From positions 15,500,001 through 15,564,000 of the forward strand of contig NC_068974.1 of NCBI RefSeq assembly GCF_016808095.1: a stretch of 64,000 nucleotides of DNA, read 5' to 3'. The position numbers were made by a program, and so were the translations under genes. This DNA comes from Vigna angularis (taxonomy: Eukaryota > Streptophyta > Magnoliopsida > Fabales > Fabaceae). Every line of letters begins with the position of its first letter. Position 1 is the stretch's first letter. The notes under the pieces are model-generated. The model saw only the letters and a list, made by a program, of their open reading frames with translations. It searched no databases and was not told where the DNA came from. Positions 10,135-21,885 of this stretch are shown piece after piece.

Positions 10135-13100
10135 ATGGATCGAAGCTGGATGAATGAACGTCGCATCAGTGAAGAATATGATAAGGGTGTTTCAGAGTTC
10201 TAGCAATACGTTGAACAAAATGCTAAGTTTGTGAACGGGACACATTTTTGTCCTTGTGTTCGTTGTCTTGATCTAATACGGCAAGACTTAGGCAATGTGC
10301 GTGACCATCTATTCATGTTCGGCATAATGAGGACTTATACCGTTTGGACTTGGCATGGAGAAGTACTGGACCAGCCTACCACGTCACGAGGAACGGATTA
10401 TGTGGAAGAATGGATGAGTGATCATTTAGAGGACATGATACGTGATGTCGGTGAAGATAATTTTCGAAGAGCTAATTTGTATGATTCTCTTATAAATCAT
10501 TCAGAGCAACCGCTGTTCCCAGGATGCTCGAACTTTACACGTCTGTCTGCAACTTTAAAGTTGTTTAGTTTAAAAGCAAGGAATGGATGGACCGATAAAA
10601 TTTTCACCGAGTTGTTGGAGTTGTTGAAGGAGATGCTTCCAGAAAATAATACTCTACCTATTCGTAATTACGAGGCAAAAAAAATTTTATGTCCAATGGG
10701 TCTTGAATATCAAAAGATACATGTTTGTCCTAATGATTGTGTTTTGTACACAAAGGAGTTTGCTTCGCTAAAGTATTGCCCAACATGTGGTTTATCCCGT
10801 TTTAAAAAGAAATCTGACAGAATCACTGCTAATGAAGGTAATGATGGTCCACCTGCTAAGGTGATGTGGTATTTGCCTATAATACCTAGGTTCAAACGTA
10901 TGTTCTCTGTTAAAGAAGATGCAAAGAACCTTAAATGGCACTTTGACGAAAGAAAGTGCGATAATCTTCTTCGACACCCTGTTGATTCACCACAATGGAA
11001 AAAGATTGATGAAAAATTTCCAGAATTTGGTGCAGATCCAAGAAACTTAAGACTTGCACTTGCAACTGATGGTATGAATCCTTATGGAAACTTAAGTAGC
11101 AAACACAGTTCATGGCCAGTTATGTTGATGAATTACAATCTTTCTCCTTTGTTGTGCATGAAGAGAAAATATGTGATGTTTTCCATGATGATATCGAGTC
11201 CTAGACAACCTGGAAATGACATTTATGTTTACTTAAAACCTTTAATTGATGATTTAAAATTGTTGTGGGAAGAAGGGGTCGACGTGTTTGATTCACATGT
11301 TGAGGAACATTTCCGTTTGCGTGCAATGTTGTTTTGCACTATAAATGATTTCCCAGTGTATGGAAACTTGAGCGGTTATAGTGTTAAAGGTCATTTTGCA
11401 TGTCCCATATGTGAAGAAAACACTAGTTACCTTCAATTGAAGCATGGTCAGAAGACGGTATATACAAGACATCGAAAATTCCTTCCTCGTAATCATCCTT
11501 ATCGTAGATTGAAAAAAGCATTTAATAGAAGTGCTGAGGATGAGGTTGTGTGCAGACCCCGGAATGGTGAAGAGGTGTACAACAAAGTCAAAAACATTGA
11601 TATTGTGTTTGGAAAACATCATAAAAGTACCTTTGCAAAAAAACATTTGGAAGAAACGATCAATATTTTTTAAGCTTCCATATTGGTGTGAACTTGATGT
11701 TAGACATTGTATTGATGTGATGCACGTTGAAAAAAATGTTTGTGACAGTTTCATCGGAACTTTATTAAACGTCAAAGGGAAGAGCAAAGACGAAATAAAA
11801 TCACGACAAGATTTGGCTGACATGGGAATCCGATCTGAGTTACATCCACAGTTATAGGAAGACACACCTATCTTCCCCTAACCTGTCACACACTTTCTAA
11901 AAAAGAAAAAAAAAGTTTATGTAACTGTTTAAGAAGTGTGAAGGTTCCACAAGGTTATTCTTCAAATATTAGTAACCTTGTTTCTATGCAAGAGTTAAAG
12001 TTACTTGGTTTAAAGTCTCACGATTGTCATGTATTGATGCAACAATTGTTACCTGTTGTTATTCGAGGCATATTACCTCCTTCTGTTAGGGGTATTCTGA
12101 CACGTCTGGGTTTGTTCTTTAATGCCATTTGCAAGAAAGTTGTTGACCCTCGAGGTTTAGATGAATTAGAAAATGAAGGAATAAGACTATTATGTCAATT
12201 GGAGATGTATTTTCCACCTTCCTTTTTTGACATCATGGTACATTTGATTGTTCATCTAGTCAGAGAAATTCGAATATGTGGGCTGGTCTTCTTAAGGTGG
12301 ATGTACCCAGTTGAAAGATACATGAAGATCTTAAAGGGATATGTCAAGAATTAGTATAGACCAGAAGCTTCAATCATAAAGCGATACGTTGCAGAAGAAG
12401 CCATTGAATTTTGTTCAAGTTATATGCCATCTTGTGAACCCGTGGGTCTTCCCAAGAGCAGACATGAAGGAAAATGTGAAGGTAAGGTTGTTCGAGGTGT
12501 GAGAATTCAAAGTGTTAGCAGAAAAGAAGTTGACCAAGCTCATTTGTACGTCTTAAACAACACTGTTGATGTGATTCCTTACATTTCTGACCACGTTAAT
12601 GAAATAAAGGCAGCAAACCCAAGAATGAGTGAAAAATGGCATCTTAATGAACATGTGAAAACCTTCTTACAATGGTTTAAGAAAAATATTTATGCGACTC
12701 CACATGTTTCTGAAAGTTTATTGAGGTTATCTCGTGGGCCGAACACAGATGTCATTACATATGGTGGGTACTATATAAACAATATTTCTTTTCAGACAAA
12801 GGTAGAAGATGACAAAAGTAGAGTTCAAAATAGTGGCGTCACACTACAAGCTAAGGCTGTGCACTTTGCTAGTTCTAAAGACAAAAATCCAATCACAGCA
12901 TCCATGAGTTATTTTGGAATAATACAAGAAATATGGGAAGTTGATTACGTCACTTTTAGAGTCCCAGTTTTCAAGTGTAAATGGGTTGATATAAATTATG
13001 GTGTCATGATAGATGACTTTGGTTTCACATTAGTAGACTTGAACAAGATGAATTACACTGATGAACCATTTATCATGGCTAGTCAAGCAAGACAAATATT

Positions 13101-13311
13101 CTACGTAAATGATCCAGCGAATAAAAAATGGTTAGTTGTTTTAGAAGGAAAAAACATGCATGGACATGATGATGACGATTCTCTTGATATACTTGAGACA
13201 ACATCTGTTGCATCTAGACCCATTGAAGACCCAGTTGATGACGTTGCCGATGTCATCCAGGCAATTCGTAGTGATCACAATGAAGGGATTTGGGAAAAAA
13301 CCATATCTTAA
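10135..13311 (+). pseudogene. CACTA TNP2-type transposase, broken
   Basis: The gene starts MDRSWMNERRISEEYDKGV at 10135 (transposase-associated N-terminal domain, with the CPCVRCLDL zinc-binding motif at about 10249). An in-frame TAG at 10201 interrupts codon 23. The main frame 10231-11673 carries the TNP2 core (AKKILCPMGLEYQKIHVCPN, NDFPVYGNLSGYS). A frameshift near 11650 moves the frame to LPYWCELDVRHCIDVMHVEK (11680-11857), then stops occur near 11855 and 11930. The frame resumes at 11938-12354 with the DUF4218 block (LEMYFPPSFFDIMVHLIVHL), meets a stop at 12352, then continues 12424-13311 with the DUF4216 block (VDYVTFRVPVFKCKWVDINY). All domains are present in order but at least five disruptions mean this copy cannot make active transposase. 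The transposase cuts and joins CACTA ends in intact elements. Confidence 0.9.
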
Positions 13312-13375
13312 TAGGTTGTGATATTTTTTGTATTGACTTTATATGTATGTTTATCATAATTGAATTATTACTAAC

Positions 13376-16300
13376 TGATGCGGCTGTCGCGGCCCATCAA
13401 ATTTGATGTGCATTAAAGAATGCAGTGTAGTGCTAGGAAGTGACTCCTAGGTCGTCTCTCAAGGACCAAATGTGGTTCGAGTCTTAGGTCAAACACGTAG
13501 TGCGGGGTTTTGAAAGTGTTTTTGTGCTTAGAAATGAACTAAATTAAAACTTAAAATTAAATACAACCAAACATAATTGAAAACATTGAAATAAATGAAC
13601 AAAGCATGAAGACCGAACGGTCCTACAGATGACTGAACGGTTCTACATTGAGACCGAACGGTTTCTAAAACAAGTGAGAAAATTGGAAATGCATGAAGAT
13701 AAAGAAGTCGAACAGAACATACAGCATGAAAACAGTAAATTGAATGTCCATAGAACAAGATGTGTGAACTAATTTAAATGCACTGGAGAAATCTGAAAAC
13801 TCATCTAACACTATTGAATTCAAAGCATCAACAGAAGCACAATTCAACAAGAGTAAAATAGTTGGAATGAAACGTCAATGCAAAACATAATTAATGAGCA
13901 CATGCAGCGAGACTAAACTTTAAATGCAAAAGGGCGTTAAGCACTTATAGTGGACACTTCAACAAAGGCAATTAACCTATTAAAATGCAACTAGTGAGGT
14001 AAAGAAATAAATTGCTTATTGAAGACATTCACCAACGCAAATCATTCACGGAAGCAATACGCGTGCACAAGCCAAATAAATCACCGCTGCCGCACCACCA
14101 ATATTAATCAAGCATTTGGATCCAGGACGTGGCAGCTGTGTGCTTTACTAAATGCAAAGAAAATGAAACTCCGTGCTTTCCTTTTGTCTTGACATGACCG
14201 TGCATACTCCCAAGATTAAATCACCATCCTCCTAGACTCCCACCTAATCTACTTCTCATTTCATAAAAACAAAAGAAAAACAACTACTTTCATTCCAGCA
14301 AACGTAACATCCCTAGGGATGGCAACGGGTCGGGTCGGGCACGGATAGTGCCTACCCGCAACCCGACCCGACAAAAAAAAAATCCACCCGCTACCCGATC
14401 TGCTACCCGTACGAATATCCGTTTAAAAAATATCCGCGGGTATTTTAAAACCCGCGGATACCCGTGGATATCCGCAGATACCTGCAAATATTAAAAAAAT
14501 ATATATTTTAATAAATTATTAAAATAAAATTTAAATAGAATTACAAAAAATATATAAAATATAATATAAATTAAATTAAATATAAATTTAAATTCAATTT
14601 TAATTAAATTTAATCTTGTAAAATATAAATTAATGTAAATTTTAATTAAATTTAACTTAATAAAATATAAATTAAATTTTTATTTTTATTTTTTGCGGGT
14701 AGCGGATATTCGCGGATACGGATAGTATAATACCCACACCCGACCCGTTTATAAGCGGGTATTAAAATATCCGTTACCCGTGAGTTGCGGGTAGTAAATA
14801 TCCGCGGGTATCAACTATCCGTCGCGGATTTTATCTGTGGATATCCGCGGGCACGGATTTCTTTGCCATTCCTAAACATCCCTGCATCCAATTTGTTTTT
14901 TATTAAAATTCCAATGCCCAGCTAAAAGAGAATAACGAAAATGCTTCCCATCAATCAACGTAAGTACATAAACGTAGTGTGTGCATAAATGTAGTGCAGC
15001 AACAATTGGAAAGAAAGAAATTAGTGACCCCTTCTAGAAGAAAAAAAAGACAATGCTTCTAACATTCATCCATCAAATAGCGTAAAAACTTTCATTACAA
15101 ATGCCACCCCGTGAATACCATTCCAAACTCCATAAAACGTTGAAGGAAAATTGCAAAGTGAAAAGTGGCGGCTGGTTCAGCTCCAGGCCGAGACACACCC
15201 TTTCTTTCCAGCCAAAATCCCCTTCTTTTTGGATCCGTAAAGTTCTCAAGGGCCTTCTGCTTCTATCCGTGTGAAGCCCCTTTTCTTGGATGCTGGACCA
15301 GACCTTGCTCATGCTGCTGCTTCCCTGGGCCGTGGTGAAGCTAGGCTGAAAGCCTCCCTCCATGCGTGATGTTTCGTTTACTCCTCTCTTCTTCTCTGGA
15401 CCAAGGTCGTGAGTGTTCGCATGTGAAGCCTTGAATGGTGCAGGCCGTGTGCTGCTGCTTCTGGACGCTCCAAGATGTGCGTATGGGCTGCCTCCGTGTG
15501 AAATCAGGCGCTGCTTTTTTGCTTGCTGGACCAACCCGCTGTGCTTCCCTTTTCTCCACGTGGATGTCCGTTGCTGCTGCTTGAAGGCTTCTTCTTTGGA
15601 CACCACCCACTGCTGCTGTTGGACGCTGGACGTGTGAAGGCCTGTTGTTGTCCTCGTGAAGATATCTGGGTGCTATTGTTTTTAGAAGGTCTAGATCCCG
15701 CTGCTTCCCGTGCACCAGGCCGTGGCAGCCATTCTCCAAGGATCCAGCACCGTGTAATTACTTGGACGTGACACAGCAGCGTGTGCTGCTTCTTTCTAGC
15801 CCAAGCCGTGACACTCCAGCCCATTGCTTTTTGAACCTTATGCTCATGGGCTGCCCTTTCCATTTTCTCAAAATGTAATCAGCACTTCCAATTCTAAAAG
15901 CCAAATTAAATGAATTTTTCTTCACCCCAAAATCAATGACCACATCCCTATGCTTGGGTGTGACAACAGCAGCTCACCAAATGGAATGTGCTTTTCAAAA
16001 ATGAATAAAAAATATATCACGTCCTTCTTTTCTCATTCCAGCACTGCTTCTGTTCAAGCCCAAAATGGGTCCAGCAATGCTTTTCTTCTTTTCGTAACCC
16101 CTTCACTTGCTAGACCTCAAAATCCCCCTCATCCGTGACAGCATGCAACCTCATTTTTTTAAGCCAAAAACCCTTCAACTTAGGTGGGCCGTAAAATTAG
16201 CGTGCTGCTGTGCGTACCTCCAAAAGAAATTAATCCCTCAATTTTATTCAACAATTTCCCTACAATTAATAATGCGAATAATTAGTCCTAGATAATTCAA

Positions 16301-16435
16301 ATTAATTAAAATAAGAAATTCTAGTCAAATTAAGCATAATTAAAAAAATGGAGAAATACTGGACATTCAAGCACAATTCCTTAATTAAATCTAGCACAAT
16401 AAGCTAAGTGAAGTCAAGAAAATATTGACTCATCA
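13376..16435. repeat. 3060-bp solo LTR with 5-bp target duplication
   Basis: The unit begins TGATGCGGCTG and ends TTGACTCATCA, and is flanked by perfect 5-bp duplications CTAAC (13371-13375 and 16436-16440). It matches the unit at 41421-44503 at both ends and along much of its length ('ctaggaagtgaytcctaggtcgtctctcaaggacc', and 'aagcacaattc' near the 3' end). Terminal TG...CA, the 5-bp duplication and the lack of coding support a solo LTR of a large LTR retrotransposon or a non-autonomous LTR element. It carries three ACCGAACGGT-like motifs (13610-13670), a GC-richer stretch (15150-15850), and a nested hAT-type element (14314-14874). Long open frames in 15073-15863 on both strands look fortuitous. 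It sits in the CACTA element between its two genes. Orientation was not determined because no internal region is attached. Confidence 0.8.
14314..14874. mobile_element. hAT-type non-autonomous element, 8-bp target duplication
   Basis: The 561-bp unit starts TAGGGATGGCAACGGG and ends TTTGCCATTCCTA, so the terminal inverted repeats share TAGG(G/A)ATGGCAA. Perfect 8-bp direct duplications AACATCCC flank it (14306-14313 and 14875-14882), as expected of hAT transposition. Both ends are dense in CGGGT/ACCCG and 'tatccgcggg' subterminal repeats, and the middle is AT-rich. No coding capacity. It belongs to the same terminal family as 27575-29999, and is more distantly like 50451-51108. Confidence 0.9.
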
Positions 16436-16459
16436 CTAACCTGCTATAATTTTTCAGAT

Positions 16460-19400
16460 ATGTCGGCCTCAGACTTAGGATCGGGACAGACCAGACGTGG
16501 TCGAGGCGTCACACGATTGGCAGATGTGACATCCGGACGCGTGGATGGGCAGAGGAGACATGTTGACATCGACCCCAGATCAGGTCATCCATTAGGGCCA
16601 AATGGTGATAGGTTTAGGAGCTATCTGGGTAAGTTAGCAAAAAGCCATGTCTCTATCCTTCATGCAACTTGGGATGACATCCCAGAGGTCGACAAGAACC
16701 TCTTATGGCAAGATATTCAAGTATGTTTACTTAAAAGTTTTGTGATATACTTATTTCTTTCATGTTTTCTTATCAATAACATGTTTTTTGTTTTAAACAG
16801 CAACATTATGATATTCCAAACACAATACAAATTAGAAAGAAAGTGTTATCGTATGTAGCGATAAGATGGAGGGATTTCAAGACAAGGCTGACACGACTAT
16901 ATGTCTTTGGAGACAGGCAACATGAAAATCCATGTCAGCAATATACCTTCACAGAGGAGGACTGGATAAAGTTTCGTGCATCTAGAGAGTCTGACGAATG
17001 GAAGGTATGTTTCTTAACATCTAAAAAGTCTTTCATTGAGTTTTTATGATTTTACACTTATTTATATACATGGTTTCACAAGGTAAAAGGTTAGCCGCCC
17101 AAGAAAGACAAAGGCTAAACGATGCCCACACTTGTTATCACGAGGTGGTTATGCAAAACTGGAAAAGAAAATTAGAAAGTCTAGAGCGGATGCCTTGGGA
17201 CTTGAGTTGCCGGACCTTGCACCTGCACCTACTAGGTACGAGCTATGGAAGGCTGCTCGGACTAAATCTGATGGGAACATGACATCTTTCTCAGCTGCCT
17301 TGATCTCACAAAGAATTGTAAGTTCAAATTCTAAACATTGTTTGATTGTGTATCTATCACAGCATGTCTTCTAAGTAACTTGGTTTTTTTATGTGCAGGA
17401 TGAGTTGGTTGAGCAGCAGACTCAGGGAACATTTGCTGGCCAAGGTAGGGACGACATTCTAACAACGACCATTGGAAAGCCCGAGCACCCAAGACGTGTA
17501 CGTGGAGTTCCTGGGGCGATTGGTCTTCGTGACTACTTTGGCCCAACACAGAAAACCACAACATCAATGAGTCAGGAGACACTGAGGCAGATGGATCTTC
17601 AGTGGGAGGAAAGACTCAACCAAAGCATGAGATCAATGGAGCAACGATTCATGGAGAAGCTACAAGAACAAAAAGAAATACAAAGAGCGCTTGAAGAGAA
17701 GCTGCATTCCATGATGCAAGGCAACATGGGGACCGCTGAAACTCCCACACCACCTCGTGTCAGCACTAGAGGATCATGCTCTACTGTAAAACCTACTCAG
17801 TATAGCGGTCAATATGAGCTGTTGGTTGATGGGGATCCCCCACGCATTGTGGCTGTCGGACGAGTGCTTGAGGGAGGGTAGACTATTCATGGTGTTCCCA
17901 TATTACCCCACCACGTGCGTGTGACGATTGACGAGATTCGGGATCCCCATGCTCAGGTGCCTGTACCCACTCCAGAAATTAACTTTGTGGGAGAGGCCAT
18001 AGGATCATTTATAGCCTGGCCTAGAGCATTGATCATATCACACATCGCTACTCCACAGGTATAATGTCTTTTTTATTAGTATTTCTATGTTTATTCTTCA
18101 AATATTTGTTGATAACTCTTGGATGAAATTTTTATCTTCAGTTCAAACGTCCTCAGAAGCAGCCAATTCATGATACAGTCATACATGAAGATGATGACAT
18201 GGCTGAAGCAAAGGATGATCCTCTATCAAAGCTAATGACAAGATTGCCCAGGTTGAAAAAAGCACCATTAGAACTATACTGGGATTTGAGAGTATTTGGT
18301 CTTCCCCCCCTTGTGCCAGTATATATCACATTGCCTGATGCATTGGAGGTGATTGGGGGAGACAGGATGTTGAATATTTCCATCATTCAACTGTGGTTCA
18401 TGTAAGATAGTTAATTTTGTCTTTCATATTACTTTTATTTAGATTCTTATAGTTTCTAACAACTTAACTTTGTTTGATGGAAGAACGAATTGGCTGATTC
18501 GGGTGGAGGAACAAATCAACCAAGCTCACCTCTGACTTGGACCATAGAAGCACCCAACAATGGAAGAGGTGCTTCGACAATGCAGCGGAATGGGTTGAAG
18601 ATGACCGGAGGAAACAGAAAAGTAAGTGGAATGAAACAGTGGTTCGGTGAAGGAGAAACTGAAGCACAATTTCAAACGGTGGTGTTCTGTGAATTGGGAA
18701 GTGAAATGGAGGCAAAGATTTGGGTGCTGAAATGTGATGCGGATGGGTGGAGATGTGCTAGTAATGGAGCCTAGCTAGGGAGAGAGGCTAGAGGAAACTC
18801 TCAAGCTCTCTCTCGGTGACCTTCAATAAGAAGAAAGTTCTGGACAGCATCAATAGAAAACTATTCTTCATTCAAATCAAAGGTGCCCGTTACAAGCAAT
18901 GGAGAAGGGTATTTAAAGGAGAAACAAAGCTCCTGGTTCATGCCTACACTTAGCTACGTTAGCTATGATGCAAGGGCCAACTGTGCAAGTGGAAAGAAAA
19001 CGTGAGTGGCTACGTGGCCTATCTAACAAGAAGCTGGTTAAGAAACGTGAGTGGCAATTGGTGCATTTGTTGACGCTGGGCGCAAACCCTCATCTGCTGA
19101 GCACTAGGCTTTCTTCAACGCTGGTTGGAATGTGACTCATGTGGGCTTCCAAAGCAGCTTACTATGCATCCAAGTGAAGATTCCAACATTCCTCTAAGTG
19201 AAGATTTGGCCTTCTTCTTCATTCTTGATGTTTCCTTGCTTCTTGATTTATCAAGTTTCTTGGCTAGTTGATCCATGATCTCCTAGCTTTATTAGACCCT
19301 ACAAAACACATATAAACATATTAAAGAGAATCCTACTAAGACTTAGAGAAAGAAAATTAAGAAAGAGTTTTTAACAGTCCTTCTTCACTTCCCTTTCTTA

Positions 19401-19502
19401 GCCTTAGCTTAAGTTCATACTCCTTTGAATGGACTGTCCTAAATGGGTTTCCATCATTGTTGTTTTAGGTACATGGACACAATAGTTTTATTAATCAAAT
19501 AG
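16460..19502 (+). pseudogene. Second CACTA gene (Transposase_24-type), disrupted
   Basis: Predicted exons: 16460-16719 (MSASDLGSGQTRRGRG, then WDDIPEVDKNLLWQDIQ), 16801-17004 (YVAIRWRDFKTRLT, then FTEEDWIKFRASRESDEWK), 17083-17317 (SRGGYAKLEKKI, ALGLELPDLAP), 17399-18058 (GLRDYFGPTQ; coiled-coil-like EERLNQSMRSMEQRFMEKLQ), 18142-18401 (ELYWDLRVFGLPPLVPVY) and 19469-19502 (YMDTIVLLIK). Introns have GT...AG ends. Small frame errors occur near 17130 and an in-frame TAG at 17879. The pattern is that of the plant Ptta/En/Spm Transposase_24 proteins. The last intron holds a solo LTR. The protein often continues into a Ulp1-like protease in other elements; here it ends after a short last exon, so that part is lost or never present. 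Confidence 0.8.
18475..19456 (-). repeat. 982-bp gypsy solo LTR with TTGTT target duplication
   Basis: On the minus strand this begins TGATGGAAACCCATTTAGG and ends CTTCCATCA. It is flanked by perfect TTGTT duplications (18470-18474, 19457-19461). It matches the + strand LTR at 46867-47911 ('accaggagctttgtttctc', 'ctctctccctagctaggc', 'acatttcagcacccaaatct'). It lies inside the last intron of the second CACTA gene, so it could in principle be spliced out. Short open frames at 18464-18774 lie within it and are not genes. Confidence 0.9.
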
Positions 19503-20382
19503 ATAATGAAATAATATAAACTAAAACTGAATATTATATATAAAATAAACTATATTGTTCAATATATTAATATGTTCATACAACTAATTGTTCATACATC
19601 AAAAAGAAAGATGTTCAATATTAAATTAAAATACTAAAATATGATTGAGATGTTCATTACATTACTAAAAAAGAAACAATATCTAATTTTGATTTTCGTT
19701 ACTTTCATCTTTTGGCATGCTCGCTTGATTAGATACCTATAATATAAAATAATAGTTAGTCAGTAATATATTTAATAAAAAGAATCAAACAAATAAATTT
19801 AACAATTATTATCAGTGATTGTTGAAAGATATCAAACTATGAAGCCAATGGAATCAATACAATATATAAAGGAGATTTTATATCCAATACTAACAAAAAG
19901 ATAAGATACATGAATAAATAAAATTGTTCCTAATAATACATATATAATATAGATTTCTTTATTATACAATTTGGATAAAAATGTTCCCAACATCTAGCCA
20001 ACACAGTTTTAAAAGAGGGTCTAGTAGATATCATGTTATTAAGTTGAAAGAGTGTGCAGTTTAGAAAATACAGGTGCTTTATTTATATTAACAGAACAGG
20101 AATCAATGAAATAAATAAAGGAGATTTCATATTCTCTAATGACAAAGATATGATAAGAGAGTAAATAAAAATGTTCCTAATATAATATATAGGTTCAGCT
20201 TCTTTTTTTCTATAATTATAACAATAATACATATCCATGCACTTTTCCCTTTTATTTGGTTATCAAAATTCAAGTAATAATGGATTAACAATAATTTGAA
20301 AGAGAGATAGACCAATTGGCAAAAAATAAACTAATTAAGTGCAAATTATATAAGACAACACACAAGTATGAAGAAAAGCTAC
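19503..20382. other. AT-rich DNA, possibly CACTA 3' region
   Basis: No gene recognised. It is strongly AT-rich, with two loosely similar segments ('ggagattttatatcc...aacaaaaagataagatacatga' near 19870 and 'ggagatttcatattc...acaaagatatgataagag' near 20120) that suggest an old local duplication. Confidence 0.35.
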
Positions 20383-21546
20383 CTTCCACACCACATCTCT
20401 TTTTGCACTACCAACTACACATGGATGACATGAGCAAAGTAATATTCTGACAAATGAATCTGGAGCATGTTTCAGAGTGGTGACATCATAAGCAGAGCTT
20501 AACCAACACCTCAACAGATGGAACAGACGAAACTTGAGGGTTCAAAGAAATATCAATATCACTACAAATTCAAATATTAAGAGTTTAAAAGCAGAGTGGC
20601 AAATATTAAGATTGACGGAGGCAGAAATACAAGACTATGATTGAAATGCTATACAACACTAGGACTATGTTTGATATCTTCTATAATAGTTAGTGAGAAC
20701 TGACAAGTGGTGTGGAAAAGAACACTTAATAATAAAAATTGAACTCCAAAATAGATTGTTGTAAGCCTCTTGGCCAATAAGACCGACAAGATAGGCACAG
20801 ACATTATTTACTAGATTGTGGAAAAAATTACTCTAACCACATTAGGCACCAGTTTTTCCAGAAGGAAAACTAAAGATACTAACAACTGTTACCAATCTTA
20901 TAAAACATATAAGTCCAGCTGACTAATTTAACTATTAAATATGCATATCAGTGTACAATAAGCTATTTACCTTATTTTTAAGGCTAAATTTTTTTCTCCA
21001 ATCAAAGAAAGGTACTTTGAAAATTCCAAGAATAGATCTTCAGATAACTTAGGAGCAGACGTGATAATCTTCCTAGTAACATTATATGTCATTCTTCGAA
21101 TATCCCACCTCGGATGACATATAAAAAAACCAGTAACTGCATTAAGTTAACAATAAATTAGTCAACTTAAAATATATAGGAATTTGATGAAATGCAAAAT
21201 GTTTTACCTGTAACAACAATTTGACAGAGAAGTTGGATAATGTACTGTAGGATGAAGAAAACAAAACACAATAAAGACATAAACTGTAGACAACTTTTTG
21301 ACATTTATAATAAAATTTACTGTTGTAAATGTTCCACAAGAAGCACTTCAAGAAGATCAACACATGCCATGCTATCCTCAATTGATAGCTTTGAAGCCTA
21401 CAGAGAAAATTTTTAGATATGTAGAATAAATCCTGTGTAATGCTATAAAACAATTTTTAGTTGAGTAATCACCACAGAAATTGGCACAACCGAAGATTCA
21501 TTTTGTGATATCAGAGCCCATATCTTTTCTTTTACCAATGCTTCCT
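20383..21546 (-). pseudogene. Multi-exon host gene fragment, GCN1/ILITYHIA-like (tentative)
   Basis: The minus strand carries at least four exon-like blocks with GT/AG borders: 21546-21473 (ALVKEKIWALISQNESSVV), 21397-21321 (SKLSIEDSMACVDLLEVLL), 21136-20971 (CHPRWDIRRMTYNVTRK, then LSEDLFLEFSKYLSLIG) and about 20530-20383 (CWLSSAYDVTTLKHAPD, then CHPCVVGSAKRDVVWK). The blocks are free of stops in the chosen frame and separated by AT-rich introns, which is the look of a cellular gene. The residue pattern resembles the N-terminal HEAT-repeat part of plant GCN1, which activates the GCN2 kinase on ribosomes. I matched it from memory only. It covers a small part of a very long protein, so it is a fragment, probably carried by the CACTA element next to it. 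Confidence 0.5.
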
Positions 21547-21885
21547 CTAGGCAAGTAGAACACAACAGAACAAATGAAAAATTTTGGCAAAAAAAAATTG
21601 AGAAGGCAAAGAATTGAGAGCATTGATATGCTTGTGAACGAGAGAGGGAGAGGGAGAGAGAGATTGGGGGACAGAAGTTCTCTAAGTGTTGGGGAAGCTT
21701 GTCTTTACGAAATCAGAAATTGTGAGTGAAATTAGGAGAGGCAAATCCTTATTTATGATTTCTTATAAACCTGTTTTTTCGACAGACCATATGCCATTAG
21801 TAATTATCCTTCAGAAAATTCCCTCTTTCGAGTAGTGTATGGCGATTGGTAATTTTCAAGGTGGGACGTGCAGCGAGCTTGAAGG
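21547..21885. other. Flank upstream of the gene fragment
   Basis: No gene recognised. It includes a purine run 'gagagagggagagggagagagag' at about 21640-21663 and then mixed sequence up to the solo LTR at 21886. This could be intron or the end of the captured segment. Confidence 0.3.

Larger units (their letters stand above)
8775..19502 (+). mobile_element. CACTA (En/Spm) element; 3' end not found
   Basis: The element opens CACTAGTGCATAATTGG at 8775 inside the Athila ATCTTTTT repeat, preceded by TTA as a likely 3-bp target. Next come an array of palindromes (8890-9270), a non-coding leader (9290-10134), a TNP2 transposase pseudogene (10135-13311) and a second multi-exon transposase-type gene (16460-19502). 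It has itself received a 3.06-kb solo LTR (13376-16435) and a 982-bp solo LTR (18475-19456). The listed end is the end of the last recognised exon, not the end of the element. A matching GCACTAGTG terminus was found only on the separate deleted copy at 38024. The element may continue through the captured gene fragment to about 23500. Confidence 0.85.

Noticed and set aside
11293..11865. 190-aa minus-strand open frame
   Set aside because: It is the antisense of the TNP2 transposase coding region and has no recognisable domain.
15073..15863. Long overlapping open frames on both strands (up to 177 aa)
   Set aside because: They lie in a GC-richer part of a solo LTR, overlap in several frames and strands, and show no domain; the corresponding part of the sister LTR (43140-43880) does not keep the same frames.
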